Part shown: in pieces, positions 32,571 to 41,570 of the stretch
How the letters are laid out: each line of letters begins with the position of its first letter
How positions within the stretch are numbered: position 1 is the first letter of the stretch
Assembly: GCF_039537005.1 (NCBI RefSeq)
Contig: NZ_BAAAZR010000010.1
Location: 124,001-188,000 of the forward strand
DNA length: 64,000 nt
Source: Sphaerisporangium flaviroseum
Lineage (GTDB): Bacteria > Actinomycetota > Actinomycetes > Streptosporangiales > Streptosporangiaceae
Direction of reading: 5' to 3'
Position numbers and translations under genes: made by a program
Notes under the pieces: model-generated
The model's database searches: none
Told to the model about the DNA's origin: nothing
The model's input: the letters and a program-made list of their open reading frames with translations, nothing else

Positions 32571-34855
32571 GAGATGCCGTCCGTTCGTTCGGTCGGGAGC
32601 CCGTCGGAGCGGGGCCGCATGACGGCGGCCGCGTCGTCGCCGTCGGGGGTGAGGAGCACGACGGCGGTGCCGCCGAGGACCGGTGTGTCAGGGTGGCGGG
32701 CCACCACAAGGACCGCCTGCGGGGCCGTCACCCGCTCGGGGGCGGTGTAGACCCCGTCGCGGTCGATCGCTCCCACATCCGGAAGCAGGCTCCAGCCGGC
32801 CCGCACCGGGTCGCCGCCGAGGGCCGCGGTGAAGGCCTGCCTCGCGCCCGGGCCGAGCGGTGCGGGCGCGTACGGTGTGACCTGCACGGCGGCGGGCGAG
32901 GCGGGGAAGACGACGATCCGCGCGCTGCCGGTCCGCTCTCCCACCCGCGCGGTGATCGTCACGGCCGTGGGCTCGCCGATCCTGGCCGGCGGGGTGTAGT
33001 CCCCGGCGTCGTTCACCGAGCCGACGGCGGGGGAGATCGACCAGGTGGCCTTCTCGGTGGACCCGGGCAGCCGCGCGGTGAACCTCTTGGCCTGGTCCCG
33101 CGCCTCGACCACGGAGATGATCGGGGTGACCTGGATCTGGGCGGGGGTGATCACCACCGCCGCGTACGCCCGCTGGTCGGTCCTCCTGGGCTCCCTGACG
33201 GCGTCGCCGACGACGATGGGATCCTGTGCGGTGGCGGTGATGACGACCACCGTGGACCGCGAGACCGAGGTGGGCGGCGTGTAGAGGCCGTCCGCGTCGA
33301 TGTGGCCGCCACCGCGCGGGACCGACCAGGTGACCGGCCGGCCGGCGGTGAGCCTCAGCGTCTCGGCGGTCGTCAGGCTGGACAGGGGAGGGGCCACGGC
33401 GAGGTCGGGCGCTTGCAGCGTGCCGAAGGCGACCAGGTCGCCGGGCACCCGCGCGACCTGCAATCGGGAGGTCTGCTGCCCGGGGAACAGCAGGTTGGTC
33501 ACCGCGAACGCTCCGATGTCCTGGACGGTGAAGTCGAGCAGGCCGCCCAACCTGGCGGTGACCTCCTCGGCGATGAGGCGGCAGGTCACCTCCCTCGCCT
33601 CCTCTTCCTTGAAGATGTCGATCTTGGGAAAGGCGGAGGCCTCGGGTTGCGGGAACGTCACGTCGATGCCCGTGTCCGCGGTGAAGGAGATGGTGGCGGT
33701 GACCGGGTCGACCGCGGGCCGGTAGACGGTGTTCAGCGAGATCGTCATGGTGACCTGGCCCTGGTCGCAGATCGGGGGCAGAGGCGGGACGCCGGCCTCG
33801 ACGCTCCACGGCTGCGTCCACTGGTGTGACCACTTGGCGGTGAGCCACCCGGAGGTGGAGCCCAGAGTGATGTCTTTCAGGGTGAGGTAGACCTCCTCCG
33901 GCTTCCCGCACCAGCCCGCCTGCACGGCCCCGTACTCCGAGGTGTACGCGACCGGCATGCTGACGCTCCCGCCGATGATCGAGGTCGACCAGGCGTCGGA
34001 CGCGTCACCGCGGGCCGCCACGAGGTCTTCCCCGAGGACGCCGGCCACCAGGTCGCGCACGATCCCGCCGAACATCACCTTGCTGGACACCAGCAGCGTC
34101 GCGTCCATCCCGGCGGGGACCAGGTTGGCCATCGGTAGCGTGGTCTGCGTGCCGCCCTTCTGGTTGTAGGTCGTGGGGATGAACAGCAGCAGACGGCCGG
34201 CGTCGCCGGGGTCGGTCAGGTCACGCTGGGTCGCCATCTCGAACTCGCCGGCGGGGGTCAGGCCGGTGGGGTTCGGCGTGTAGTCCAGCGTGCCCAGCGA
34301 GTACCGCCGGTACCCGGCGAGGAGGCCGCCGAAGTACGTGCCGAGAAGGGTGCCCGCCGCGTCCGTGGTGCCGAGGCCGGCGAAGAAGTCCTTCCCGTCC
34401 TCGAACCTCAGGCCGATGTGGGTCTGGTGCTCGACCTCTCCCTTCACCTTTCCCAGCGGAACGGTGCCCGTGATCGTGTATCCATGCGCCGCCGTGATCC
34501 ACTGGGCGTCGACGACCGTGGTCGCTCCGGCCGAGGTGACGGTCGTGCGGGCGATCCCGGAGATGACCGGGATCGTGAGCCGCGCCGCCTGCGGGTCCCG
34601 CTCCGGATCGAAGGTGATCAGCGGATGGCCGAGGACGACGTCGCCGAACTCGACCGCGTAGTCCCCGATGACGGGCACGGTGCCCGTCACCGGCGGGAGG
34701 TGGTCCCCGTTCAGCAGGTCCAGCACGAACCGGCGCTGGAACAGCTCGTTGATCTTGTGCGCGGAGAGGGCGTACACCACGTCCCAGCCCTGGGTCACGC
34801 CCTTGCCCTGCAGTCGCCGGACGATCTCGTCCGGGCTCGCCGGTCTTGTGGTCAT
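32567..34855 (-). CDS. TULIP/P47-like protein with C-terminal Ig-like repeats
   Basis: 762 residues from the ATG at 34855, overlapping the upstream stop (ATGA). Residues ~20-50 read GWDVVYALSAHKINELFQRR, like the start of TULIP-fold P47 proteins found beside clostridial and other toxins (GWD-V-YA-S...N). The next ~420 residues are beta-rich. From ~485 come three Ig-like (BIG2-type) repeats, each with a TWSV/GWSL core and a G-x-I/V-D-x-D/A-G-x-Y-T-P/A end: PVTWSVPRGG (507), KATWSISPAV (602-611), RAGWSLLPDV (684). No signal peptide or membrane segment. TULIP proteins bind lipids; the family assignment rests on a short N-terminal match and overall character. Confidence 0.65.
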   Translation of the reverse strand: MTTRPASPDEIVRRLQGKGVTQGWDVVYALSAHKINELFQRRFVLDLLNGDHLPPVTGTVPVIGDYAVEFGDVVLGHPLITFDPERDPQAARLTIPVISGIARTTVTSAGATTVVDAQWITAAHGYTITGTVPLGKVKGEVEHQTHIGLRFEDGKDFFAGLGTTDAAGTLLGTYFGGLLAGYRRYSLGTLDYTPNPTGLTPAGEFEMATQRDLTDPGDAGRLLLFIPTTYNQKGGTQTTLPMANLVPAGMDATLLVSSKVMFGGIVRDLVAGVLGEDLVAARGDASDAWSTSIIGGSVSMPVAYTSEYGAVQAGWCGKPEEVYLTLKDITLGSTSGWLTAKWSHQWTQPWSVEAGVPPLPPICDQGQVTMTISLNTVYRPAVDPVTATISFTADTGIDVTFPQPEASAFPKIDIFKEEEAREVTCRLIAEEVTARLGGLLDFTVQDIGAFAVTNLLFPGQQTSRLQVARVPGDLVAFGTLQAPDLAVAPPLSSLTTAETLRLTAGRPVTWSVPRGGGHIDADGLYTPPTSVSRSTVVVITATAQDPIVVGDAVREPRRTDQRAYAAVVITPAQIQVTPIISVVEARDQAKRFTARLPGSTEKATWSISPAVGSVNDAGDYTPPARIGEPTAVTITARVGERTGSARIVVFPASPAAVQVTPYAPAPLGPGARQAFTAALGGDPVRAGWSLLPDVGAIDRDGVYTAPERVTAPQAVLVVARHPDTPVLGGTAVVLLTPDGDDAAAVMRPRSDGLPTERTDGIS

Positions 34856-37800
34856 GCCTTGACCGGTCCTTCCCAGTCGAAGTCGCCCAACGGGTCCAGC
34901 ACGAATATCTGCGCGGCGGACGAGACGCCGGCCGTCACCTCGACGACCTCGGGCACCAGGAGGGGTTGTCCCACCCAGGGGAGCGGCCCGGTGGCGGCCT
35001 CGAAGATCTGCAACCACGTCGCGCCGGCCTCGTGGTCCTGGAACTGGAAGACCGCGCCGGTCACCCCGGCCGCGATGAGCAGGCGGCCGAGGATGGTGTC
35101 CACCACCGCGTTCACCGTGAAGGACTGGGGGATGTACTTGCCGAACAGGGTGAAGAGCCCGTCGACGGCTACGGGGACCCAGTAGCCGATCCACGTCGCA
35201 TTGGTGATCTTGGTGCCCCTGCTCATGGCCGGCCAGTTCCAGTCCGTCTGCGGGCGGGCCAGGGCCTGGACGACGACGGTGGTCACGATGTCGAACCAGT
35301 TGACGTACACCGGAATCCCGCTGCCGGAGGCGCCGCCCTTCGCCGCCGCCTCCCCCATGTTGATCGTGTCGTTGATCATGTCGACGCCGATCAGCGCCAG
35401 GCAGGTGTAGTACTCGGCCGTGTCCAGGCTCGCCTGGCTCACCTCCAGCCGAGCCGTCGTCACCGCCTTGCCGAGGGATTCCCGGCTCTTCTCCGGGTCG
35501 AACGGGCCCCGGCCCCTTTCCGCCAGGCACGCGATCGTGACCGGGGCGGCGAGCGCCAGGCACAGGAGCCTGCCCAGCGACATCTCCTCCCGGCTGCCTC
35601 TGGGCCGCGCCACGTTGTCCCAGAACCAGGTGAGCACGGAGTTCGCGGTGATCGGCGCGGTGAGGAAATCGCGGATGCCCCCCACCACCTCCCGCGCCGA
35701 CTCCAGCAGGGCCATGGCCAGCACGTCGCAGGAGTCGATGGCCAGGTCGATCGCGTCGCGCAGTGCCGCCAGCAGGTCCGCGACGCGGATGTCCCCCACC
35801 TTGGACGGGTCGTGGACGATCGAGGTGAACAGCTTTCCGAAGTCCGTCATCGCCCGAGCGCCGTCCCGCAGCAGGCCCGTGTCCTCCACGGCCTTGCCCA
35901 GCCTGCCGAGCAGGCCGTCGGGAAGCGGCGGGATCGCCGGAAGGGCATGGCCCGGCAGGTTGTCCAGGAGGGTCGAGAGCGCGTAGTTGAGCTGGGAGGG
36001 GTCACCCGGCAGGGCGGCCGCGAGCCCGGCCGGCCGGCCCCGGTCACGGCTGGGCAGCAGTCGTGCCCTGCCGTCGGCGAGTTCGCCGATGGTGGTGTTT
36101 CCCAGTACGGCCACGGCGGCGTCCATCCCGGTGCCGAGCTCGGACTTCAGGTCGGCGAAGAAGCGCCCCGTCGTCACCACGGCGGACTTCTCGATCCATC
36201 CGGAGAGGTCGGAGAGGCCGTTGGTGACCAGGCCGTAGAACACCTCCATGGTGCGCCAGATCGAGTTCCAGTGCAGGGCGTCCCGGAACAGGTCCAGCGC
36301 CTTGTCGAAGTCGACCTCGATCGCGTTGAGCACGCCCTGCACCAGCGAGCCGATCTCCGCCAGGCCCACCAGCGCGAGGCCCTCCACCGCCGTCCAGACC
36401 CCCTTGGCGGACTCCACGAGGGCGGACGCGGTCTGCCCGTCCGGATGGACGATGAAGTTGACGAGCTTGGCGGCGCCCGATTCGAGCGCCTGCCAGACGT
36501 CCACCAGCCAGTCCCCGAGGCCCTTCGCGAGGATCCCGGCCGCCAGGGCCTCCGGTGGCGCGAAGCCCGGCGTCGCGAGCGCCACCGGACCCCGCGCCGT
36601 GAGTACCACATGGCCGGCCGCCCGGCGCAGCTCGGCCAGCCGCCCCGCGACGGCGTCAGCGGTGTCATGGTGGATGAACCGGGGGGCTTCCGGGTCACGC
36701 AGGTCCATCTCGAAACCGCCGCCCGGCTTGGCGCCCCCGGGGCCGAGGCGGGCCACCTGAATGACCGCGCTCGCGACCACCTTGGCGAGGTCGGGCCCGA
36801 GACCGGGGGCGAGCGGGCCGTCCTTCACCCGCGCGGCGCGCAGCATGTCCCCGCTCATCGGCGGGATCGTCGTCGTGCCGTTGAACAACGGCGCCCTGCC
36901 GGCGAGCGTGTCGTAGAGGTAACCGTGCGGGGTGATCGGCAGGGCCTCGGCGGCGCCGTCGACCCGCGCCGTGAACGTGATCGCGTCGAAGCCGGTGGCG
37001 GGCTGGCTGAACTCCACACCGCCGGTCTCGTCGGTCGTGAACGTCGTGAGCATGCCCGGCCTGGCGATCACCGTGCTCCCGCGGCTCCTCAGGCCGACCA
37101 AGCGCGAGGGGGTCAGCTCGACCGTACGATCGCGGCAGGGCAGCCCGTTCGCGTCGGTGACCGTCACCCGCGTCCGGTACCGGGAGACCGGCGTCGGTGC
37201 CGCCTCTGCCTCGCTGTGCACCGCCACCCGGGTCCACCGGCCGCCGGAAGGGCGGCTGAGCAGGTCGACGGTGCCGTCCGCCCGGGTCACGACGAGGGCG
37301 CCGGAGCCGGTGGCAGGGGTACGCACCTGGAGCGCGTCGGTGTCCAGCGGGAAGATCGGGGCCCAGACAGGGGTGTCGTCCTCGGCCCAGGCGGTCTGCC
37401 GTAGTTGCCAGAGCCGGCCGTCCGGAGCGCACCCGTAGCACCGGACCATCCCGTCGCCGTCGACCACGGCCGAGCCCTGGACGAGCTCGCCCAGCGGGAC
37501 CCGGACCGGCGTGTCGCCGAACCCGGCCGAGGAGTACAGGTTGTGCTCTTCGTCGGTGAACACCACCATGGTGGAGTTCGCGTGCGGGTAGGTGGCCACC
37601 AGCCGCGCCACCGGCGCCGCCACCTTGACCACCTCCGGGTCCGCCGCCACCCTGTCCTCGGCGCCCGGCCAGATGCGCAGCACGCCCCCGGCCGCGCCGA
37701 AGAGCACCCACGCGTCCGGGCTCGTGTACGCCAGCCGGGCCTCCCCGCCGAGCAGCGCGCCGCCCACGTCGACCGAGCCCGCCGCCCACTTCCCGCCGTC

Positions 37801-38265
37801 CGCCGTGTAGAGGGCCAGGTCGCCGCGGGCGTCGATCCCGCTGACCGTGAACGTCCCGGCCAGCGGCACCTCCGCGACGCTCAGCCCGGTGCTCGGGGGC
37901 AGCTCGGTGGGCTCGCCCCACTCGCCGTGGCCGTCACGGACGCAGTGCAGCACGGCGGAGCCGGTGACGTAGAACGCGTTGACCAGGCCGTCGGCGTCCA
38001 CCAGGGACACGACCTCCCGGGCGCGTGCCCCGTCCGGAAGAGGACGCAGGGAGTAGCCGGGCGCGGAAGGCGTGGGCGACCGTACTTCCGCGACCCCCGC
38101 ACCCGGCGTGATGGCGAGGAGCAGCGGCTCGCCGTGGGGGTCCAGCACGATGGACGTGTGGTTGTGCGCCGCAGGGTCGACGCTCAGCGGTGTGATCGGT
38201 AAGACGTCCTCGGACAGGCGGGAATGGCAGTCGACACGCAGGGGGAAGGCATGGTCGATGGGCAT
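34852..38265 (-). CDS. Giant 1137-residue protein, propeller-like/Ig-like/helical
   Basis: No family recognised. Residues ~30-355 show repeating beta hairpins with W, GG and D-x-D/DG turns (GKWAAGSVDVGG, DGMVRCYGCAPDGRLWQLRQ, GGRWTRVAVHS), like a lectin or tectonin-type beta-propeller. Residues ~362-436 (YRTRVTVTDANGLPCRDRTV ... TTFTTDETGGVEFSQP) resemble an invasin-type Big_1 domain. The remaining ~700 residues are largely helical with amphipathic stretches and several hydrophobic patches. No signal peptide is seen. It is the second gene of the operon and directly precedes the TULIP-like gene with a four-base overlap. A toxin-like or surface-acting role is possible but is inference only. Confidence 0.8.
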   Translation of the reverse strand: MPIDHAFPLRVDCHSRLSEDVLPITPLSVDPAAHNHTSIVLDPHGEPLLLAITPGAGVAEVRSPTPSAPGYSLRPLPDGARAREVVSLVDADGLVNAFYVTGSAVLHCVRDGHGEWGEPTELPPSTGLSVAEVPLAGTFTVSGIDARGDLALYTADGGKWAAGSVDVGGALLGGEARLAYTSPDAWVLFGAAGGVLRIWPGAEDRVAADPEVVKVAAPVARLVATYPHANSTMVVFTDEEHNLYSSAGFGDTPVRVPLGELVQGSAVVDGDGMVRCYGCAPDGRLWQLRQTAWAEDDTPVWAPIFPLDTDALQVRTPATGSGALVVTRADGTVDLLSRPSGGRWTRVAVHSEAEAAPTPVSRYRTRVTVTDANGLPCRDRTVELTPSRLVGLRSRGSTVIARPGMLTTFTTDETGGVEFSQPATGFDAITFTARVDGAAEALPITPHGYLYDTLAGRAPLFNGTTTIPPMSGDMLRAARVKDGPLAPGLGPDLAKVVASAVIQVARLGPGGAKPGGGFEMDLRDPEAPRFIHHDTADAVAGRLAELRRAAGHVVLTARGPVALATPGFAPPEALAAGILAKGLGDWLVDVWQALESGAAKLVNFIVHPDGQTASALVESAKGVWTAVEGLALVGLAEIGSLVQGVLNAIEVDFDKALDLFRDALHWNSIWRTMEVFYGLVTNGLSDLSGWIEKSAVVTTGRFFADLKSELGTGMDAAVAVLGNTTIGELADGRARLLPSRDRGRPAGLAAALPGDPSQLNYALSTLLDNLPGHALPAIPPLPDGLLGRLGKAVEDTGLLRDGARAMTDFGKLFTSIVHDPSKVGDIRVADLLAALRDAIDLAIDSCDVLAMALLESAREVVGGIRDFLTAPITANSVLTWFWDNVARPRGSREEMSLGRLLCLALAAPVTIACLAERGRGPFDPEKSRESLGKAVTTARLEVSQASLDTAEYYTCLALIGVDMINDTINMGEAAAKGGASGSGIPVYVNWFDIVTTVVVQALARPQTDWNWPAMSRGTKITNATWIGYWVPVAVDGLFTLFGKYIPQSFTVNAVVDTILGRLLIAAGVTGAVFQFQDHEAGATWLQIFEAATGPLPWVGQPLLVPEVVEVTAGVSSAAQIFVLDPLGDFDWEGPVKA

Positions 38266-38305
38266 GGCGAACCTCCAGAAGGGCTCGTGCGGGTGGACCG
38301 GCCGG

Positions 38306-38494
38306 TCAGCCGGACGGAGGGGGCGCGGGGCGGAGCCGCTCGTCGTCCAGGGCGAGTTCGAGCGCGCGGATCAGCGCCACCCAGCCGGCGAACGGCTTGT
38401 CGGCCCCGTGCTCGTGGCGCAGTACGCCTTCGATGGGGGTCGCGGCCAGATCGACGTCCACGGTCAGCCGGGTGCGGTGCCCAGAGTCGCTCAC
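38306..38494 (-). CDS. 62-residue protein leading the LodA/TULIP operon
   Basis: GTG at 38494 encodes MSDSGHRTRLTVDVDLAATP then IEGVLRHEHGADKPFAGWVA LIRALELALDDERLRPAPPPSG. The FAGWVALIRALE segment is a motif I have seen in small uncharacterised actinobacterial proteins. The frame has strong G/C third positions. It ends 40 bases before the giant gene, same strand, and faces the LAL regulator across a palindrome. It is probably the first cistron of the operon. The function is unknown; a chaperone or regulatory peptide would fit the position. Confidence 0.6.
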   Translation of the reverse strand: MSDSGHRTRLTVDVDLAATPIEGVLRHEHGADKPFAGWVALIRALELALDDERLRPAPPPSG

Positions 38495-38529
38495 CAGCGC
38501 AGTCTGCTGCGGCGGCGGGGCACCTAGCG

Positions 38530-38547
38530 TCAGGGTAGCTACCCTGA
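38530..38547. promoter_or_regulatory. Perfect 18-bp palindrome in divergent promoter region
   Basis: TCAGGGTAGCTACCCTGA is fully self-complementary with no spacer. Its centre is about 44 bases from the small operon gene's GTG and 48 bases from the LAL gene's ATG. That position suits an operator controlling both directions. Confidence 0.65.
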
Positions 38548-38563
38548 TATTTAGCGATATTTA
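38546..38563. promoter_or_regulatory. A/T-rich direct repeat next to the palindrome
   Basis: GATATTTA-GC-GATATTTA: an 8-base direct repeat with a 10-base period, overlapping the edge of the palindrome, in one of the few A/T-rich spots of the region. It could be a LuxR-type or sigma-factor contact, or -10 elements on one or both strands. Confidence 0.45.
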
Positions 38564-38586
38564 CGCCCCTGACGGATACGGAACCC

Positions 38587-41475
38587 ATGACCGGTACCGG
38601 CTGGTCGGCATACGGTGAGGGCGTGACGAAGCGGGTAACTGAGGGGTCCCTGCTGGAACGTGACAAGGAGCTGGCCGCGCTAGGGGAGGCCGTAAACGCC
38701 GCCCGCTCCGGCGACGGCTCCCTGGTGGTGGTGCAAGGGCCACCGGGTGCTGGGAAGACGAGGCTGCTCGCCGCCGCCGGGGACCGCGGTCAGGCGGCCG
38801 GACTGCGGGTGCTGGCGGGACGTGGCCGGGAGCTGGAGCGCGAGATCGCGCTGGGCGTGGCGCTGGAGCTCCTCTCGCCGCCGGTGACCGCTGCGGACCC
38901 GGGTGAGCGGGCCCGGCTGGCGAGCGGCCCGGCCGCGCCGGTCGCCCGGCTCTTCCCCGGGGTCCTCCCCGAGGCCGGCTCCCCGGCGAATCCGAGCACG
39001 GACACCATGCTGCGGGGGATGTGCTGGCTGGCGGCCAACCTGACCGGATGGGACCGGACCGGCGTGCCGGCCCGCCCCATGCTGGTCACCGTGGACGACG
39101 CGCAGTGGGCCGACGAGGCGTCCCTGCGTTTCCTGGCCATGCTGGCCGACCGGGTCGCCACGCTGCCCGTCGCCCTGGTGGTCGCCGTGCGCGACGGTGA
39201 TGGCGGGTCCGATGTTTCGGCGCTGCGCCGGCTGACGGCCCATCCGCCCAACCGCCTGCTCGCCCCCGCGCCGCTCACCGCCGGGGCGGTCGACCGGCTG
39301 GTGACCCGCGTGTTCCCGTCCGCCGAGGCGGAGCTCGCCGCCGCCGTCGCGCACGCGAGCGGTGGCAACCCGTTCTTCGTCGGCGAGCTGCTGCGATCGC
39401 TGCAGGCCGACGGGCGCACCCCGGCGGCCGGAACCATCGCGAGCATGGTGCCCGGCACGGTGCTCCGCTCTGTGCTGGCGCGACTGGCCAGGCTGCCCGC
39501 CGAGGCCGGCCGGCTGGCCGCCTCCGCCGCCATCCTCGGCGACGGCACCCCGCTGCGCCGCGCCGCCGTCCACGCGGAACTGGACCTCCCGTCGGCCGAG
39601 CGGGCGGCCGACACACTGGCAGGGGCCCACCTGCTGCAGCCCGGCAACCCGCTGGCGTTCGTCCATCCGCTCATCGCCGCGGCCGTGCACGCCGACCTCC
39701 CCGCCTTCGCCCGGGCCCGCGCGCACCGGAGGGCCGCCGATCTGCTCGTCGAGGACGGCGAGAGTGTCGAGAAGGTGGCCGGTCACCTGCTGGCCACCCA
39801 GCCTGAGGGCGATCCCGGCGTCGCCCGCGTGCTGCGCGAGGCGGCCGACCGGGCGCTGCGCCGCGGCGACCCGGCCGCCGCGGCCCGGCTGCTCCGCCGC
39901 GCCGTGCTGGACGCGCCGCCCACGCAGTGGCTCGGCGAACTCCTGGTCGAGCTGGCCCGAGCCCAGATGACCGCGGGCGACATGACCGCCCACGCCTCGA
40001 TCACCGAAGCGCTCGCCCTGCTCGGCGAGGCTCCGCTCCAGGTCAGGGCCGAGGCGATGACCTTGCTCGCCTGGATACGCCACGGGCGCGGGGACTTCTC
40101 CGGCGCCGCCGCGGCCCACGACGCGGCACTGGACCTGTTCCAGCCGGGCGACCCGATGTGGCAGGACATCCTCGCCGACTACTTGATGATCGCGACGTTC
40201 CATCCTCCGCTTCGGCGCCACGGCGCCGGGCTGCTGGCACCGGTGCTCCAGGAGGTCCGCCTCGGCCGCCCGCCGAGCAGGCCGGGCCTGCTGGCGCACG
40301 TCACCCTGCAGCTGGCCCTGGCCGGGGACCCGGCGCCGGAGATATGCCGTATGGCCTCCGGCGCGCTCGCGGGCGACCCGCTCGTCGGCTCGGTCGGCCA
40401 CGGCGCGCTGATGGGCGTCGTCGTCCACGCCCTCGTCATCGCCGGCGAACTGGTCGCCGCCGAGAAGGCCGCCGACGCCGCGCTGTCCGCCGCCCGTCAG
40501 CGCGGAGACGTGCTCGCCTACGGTTACGCCGGCTTCCACCGCGCGCTGTCCCGGTACCACCAGGGAGCCCTCACCGCGGCGCTGGCCGATCTGGAGGCGG
40601 CCCGGGTGCCCTACGACGAGGGCTGGACCGCGGCGGGCGGCTGGATCGGTTTCCTGCTCGCCCTGGTGCACCTCGAACAGGGCGACTACGCCGCCGCCGA
40701 GGAAGCACTTCACATGGGCTCCCACCGCTCGTCCGAAGGCATGGACGCGGCGCTGGTGCTCGACTGCCGCGCTCGCCTCGCGCTGCTGCGGGGCGAGCCG
40801 GCGACGGCGCTCGACACCGCCCGCGCCGCGGGCCGCCGGCTCGATGAGGTCTACGAGATCGACCACCCCGGCGTGCTTCCCTGGCGGGCGACGGCGGCCC
40901 TGGCCGCACACCACCTCGGTGACCACCGGAACGCTCAAGAGCTCGCGGCCCAGGGCCTTGAGCGTGCCCGCGCCGTCGGCGTGCCGCAGGGCGTCGGCGC
41001 CGCGCTACGCGTCGCCGGCCGGGTCGCCCGCCCGCGCCCCGACATCACCCTCCTGAGTGAGGCGGTCGCCACGCTGCGGCAGACTCCGGCGGCGCTCGAA
41101 CACGCCCGCGCCCTGGTCGACCTGGGCACCGCGCTCTGGCGCGCCGGGCGGGCCCGCGAGTGCGGGCAACCGCTCCGGCAGGGCCTCGCCCTCGCCGACC
41201 GCATGCACGCGCGCCTGCTCGCCGAACGCGCCCGCGCCGAATTGCGCGCCGCCGGCCTGCGGCCGCGCCGGACCGCCGTCGCGGGGATCGACGCCCTCAC
41301 CCCGGCCGAACGCCGGGTGGCCCTCCTCGCCCTCCACGGGCACAGCAACAACCAGATCGCCCAAGCCCTGTTCGTCACCACCAAGACCGTGGAGACCCAT
41401 CTGGCACGCGCCTACCGCAAACTCGCGATCAGCAACCGCCGGCAACTCCACGAGGCCTTCGGCCCGCCCAAATGA
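38587..41475 (+). CDS. LAL-family (MalT-like) LuxR regulator with AAA ATPase domain
   Basis: 962 residues if begun at ATG 38587; a GTG at 38623 (MTKRVTEGSLLERDKEL) is an alternative nearer the usual family start. Walker A GPPGAGKT (51-58) and Walker B LVTVDDAQWAD mark the ATPase. The middle ~500 residues are TPR-like helices. The C-terminal LuxR helix-turn-helix reads LTPAERRVALLALHGHSNNQ then IAQALFVTTKTVETHLARAY RKLAI. Large ATP-binding LuxR proteins commonly activate a neighbouring specialised-metabolite or sugar operon. It is divergent from the LodA/TULIP operon with a palindrome between, so it is the likely pathway-specific regulator. Confidence 0.92.
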   Translation: MTGTGWSAYGEGVTKRVTEGSLLERDKELAALGEAVNAARSGDGSLVVVQGPPGAGKTRLLAAAGDRGQAAGLRVLAGRGRELEREIALGVALELLSPPVTAADPGERARLASGPAAPVARLFPGVLPEAGSPANPSTDTMLRGMCWLAANLTGWDRTGVPARPMLVTVDDAQWADEASLRFLAMLADRVATLPVALVVAVRDGDGGSDVSALRRLTAHPPNRLLAPAPLTAGAVDRLVTRVFPSAEAELAAAVAHASGGNPFFVGELLRSLQADGRTPAAGTIASMVPGTVLRSVLARLARLPAEAGRLAASAAILGDGTPLRRAAVHAELDLPSAERAADTLAGAHLLQPGNPLAFVHPLIAAAVHADLPAFARARAHRRAADLLVEDGESVEKVAGHLLATQPEGDPGVARVLREAADRALRRGDPAAAARLLRRAVLDAPPTQWLGELLVELARAQMTAGDMTAHASITEALALLGEAPLQVRAEAMTLLAWIRHGRGDFSGAAAAHDAALDLFQPGDPMWQDILADYLMIATFHPPLRRHGAGLLAPVLQEVRLGRPPSRPGLLAHVTLQLALAGDPAPEICRMASGALAGDPLVGSVGHGALMGVVVHALVIAGELVAAEKAADAALSAARQRGDVLAYGYAGFHRALSRYHQGALTAALADLEAARVPYDEGWTAAGGWIGFLLALVHLEQGDYAAAEEALHMGSHRSSEGMDAALVLDCRARLALLRGEPATALDTARAAGRRLDEVYEIDHPGVLPWRATAALAAHHLGDHRNAQELAAQGLERARAVGVPQGVGAALRVAGRVARPRPDITLLSEAVATLRQTPAALEHARALVDLGTALWRAGRARECGQPLRQGLALADRMHARLLAERARAELRAAGLRPRRTAVAGIDALTPAERRVALLALHGHSNNQIAQALFVTTKTVETHLARAYRKLAISNRRQLHEAFGPPK

Positions 41476-41570
41476 GACCGGCCACCGCTTCGGTCCCGTT
41501 GGAGCCGCGTGTCGGCAGCCGTATGCGGTCCGCCGGTCCATGAGAGAACCGTGGCGGCCGGCCCGGTGGG

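Noticed and set aside
34846..37404. 852-codon open frame antisense to the giant gene
   Set aside because: Composition is that of a shadow frame. The minus-strand frame is longer, overlaps its neighbours by ATGA and has normal protein composition.
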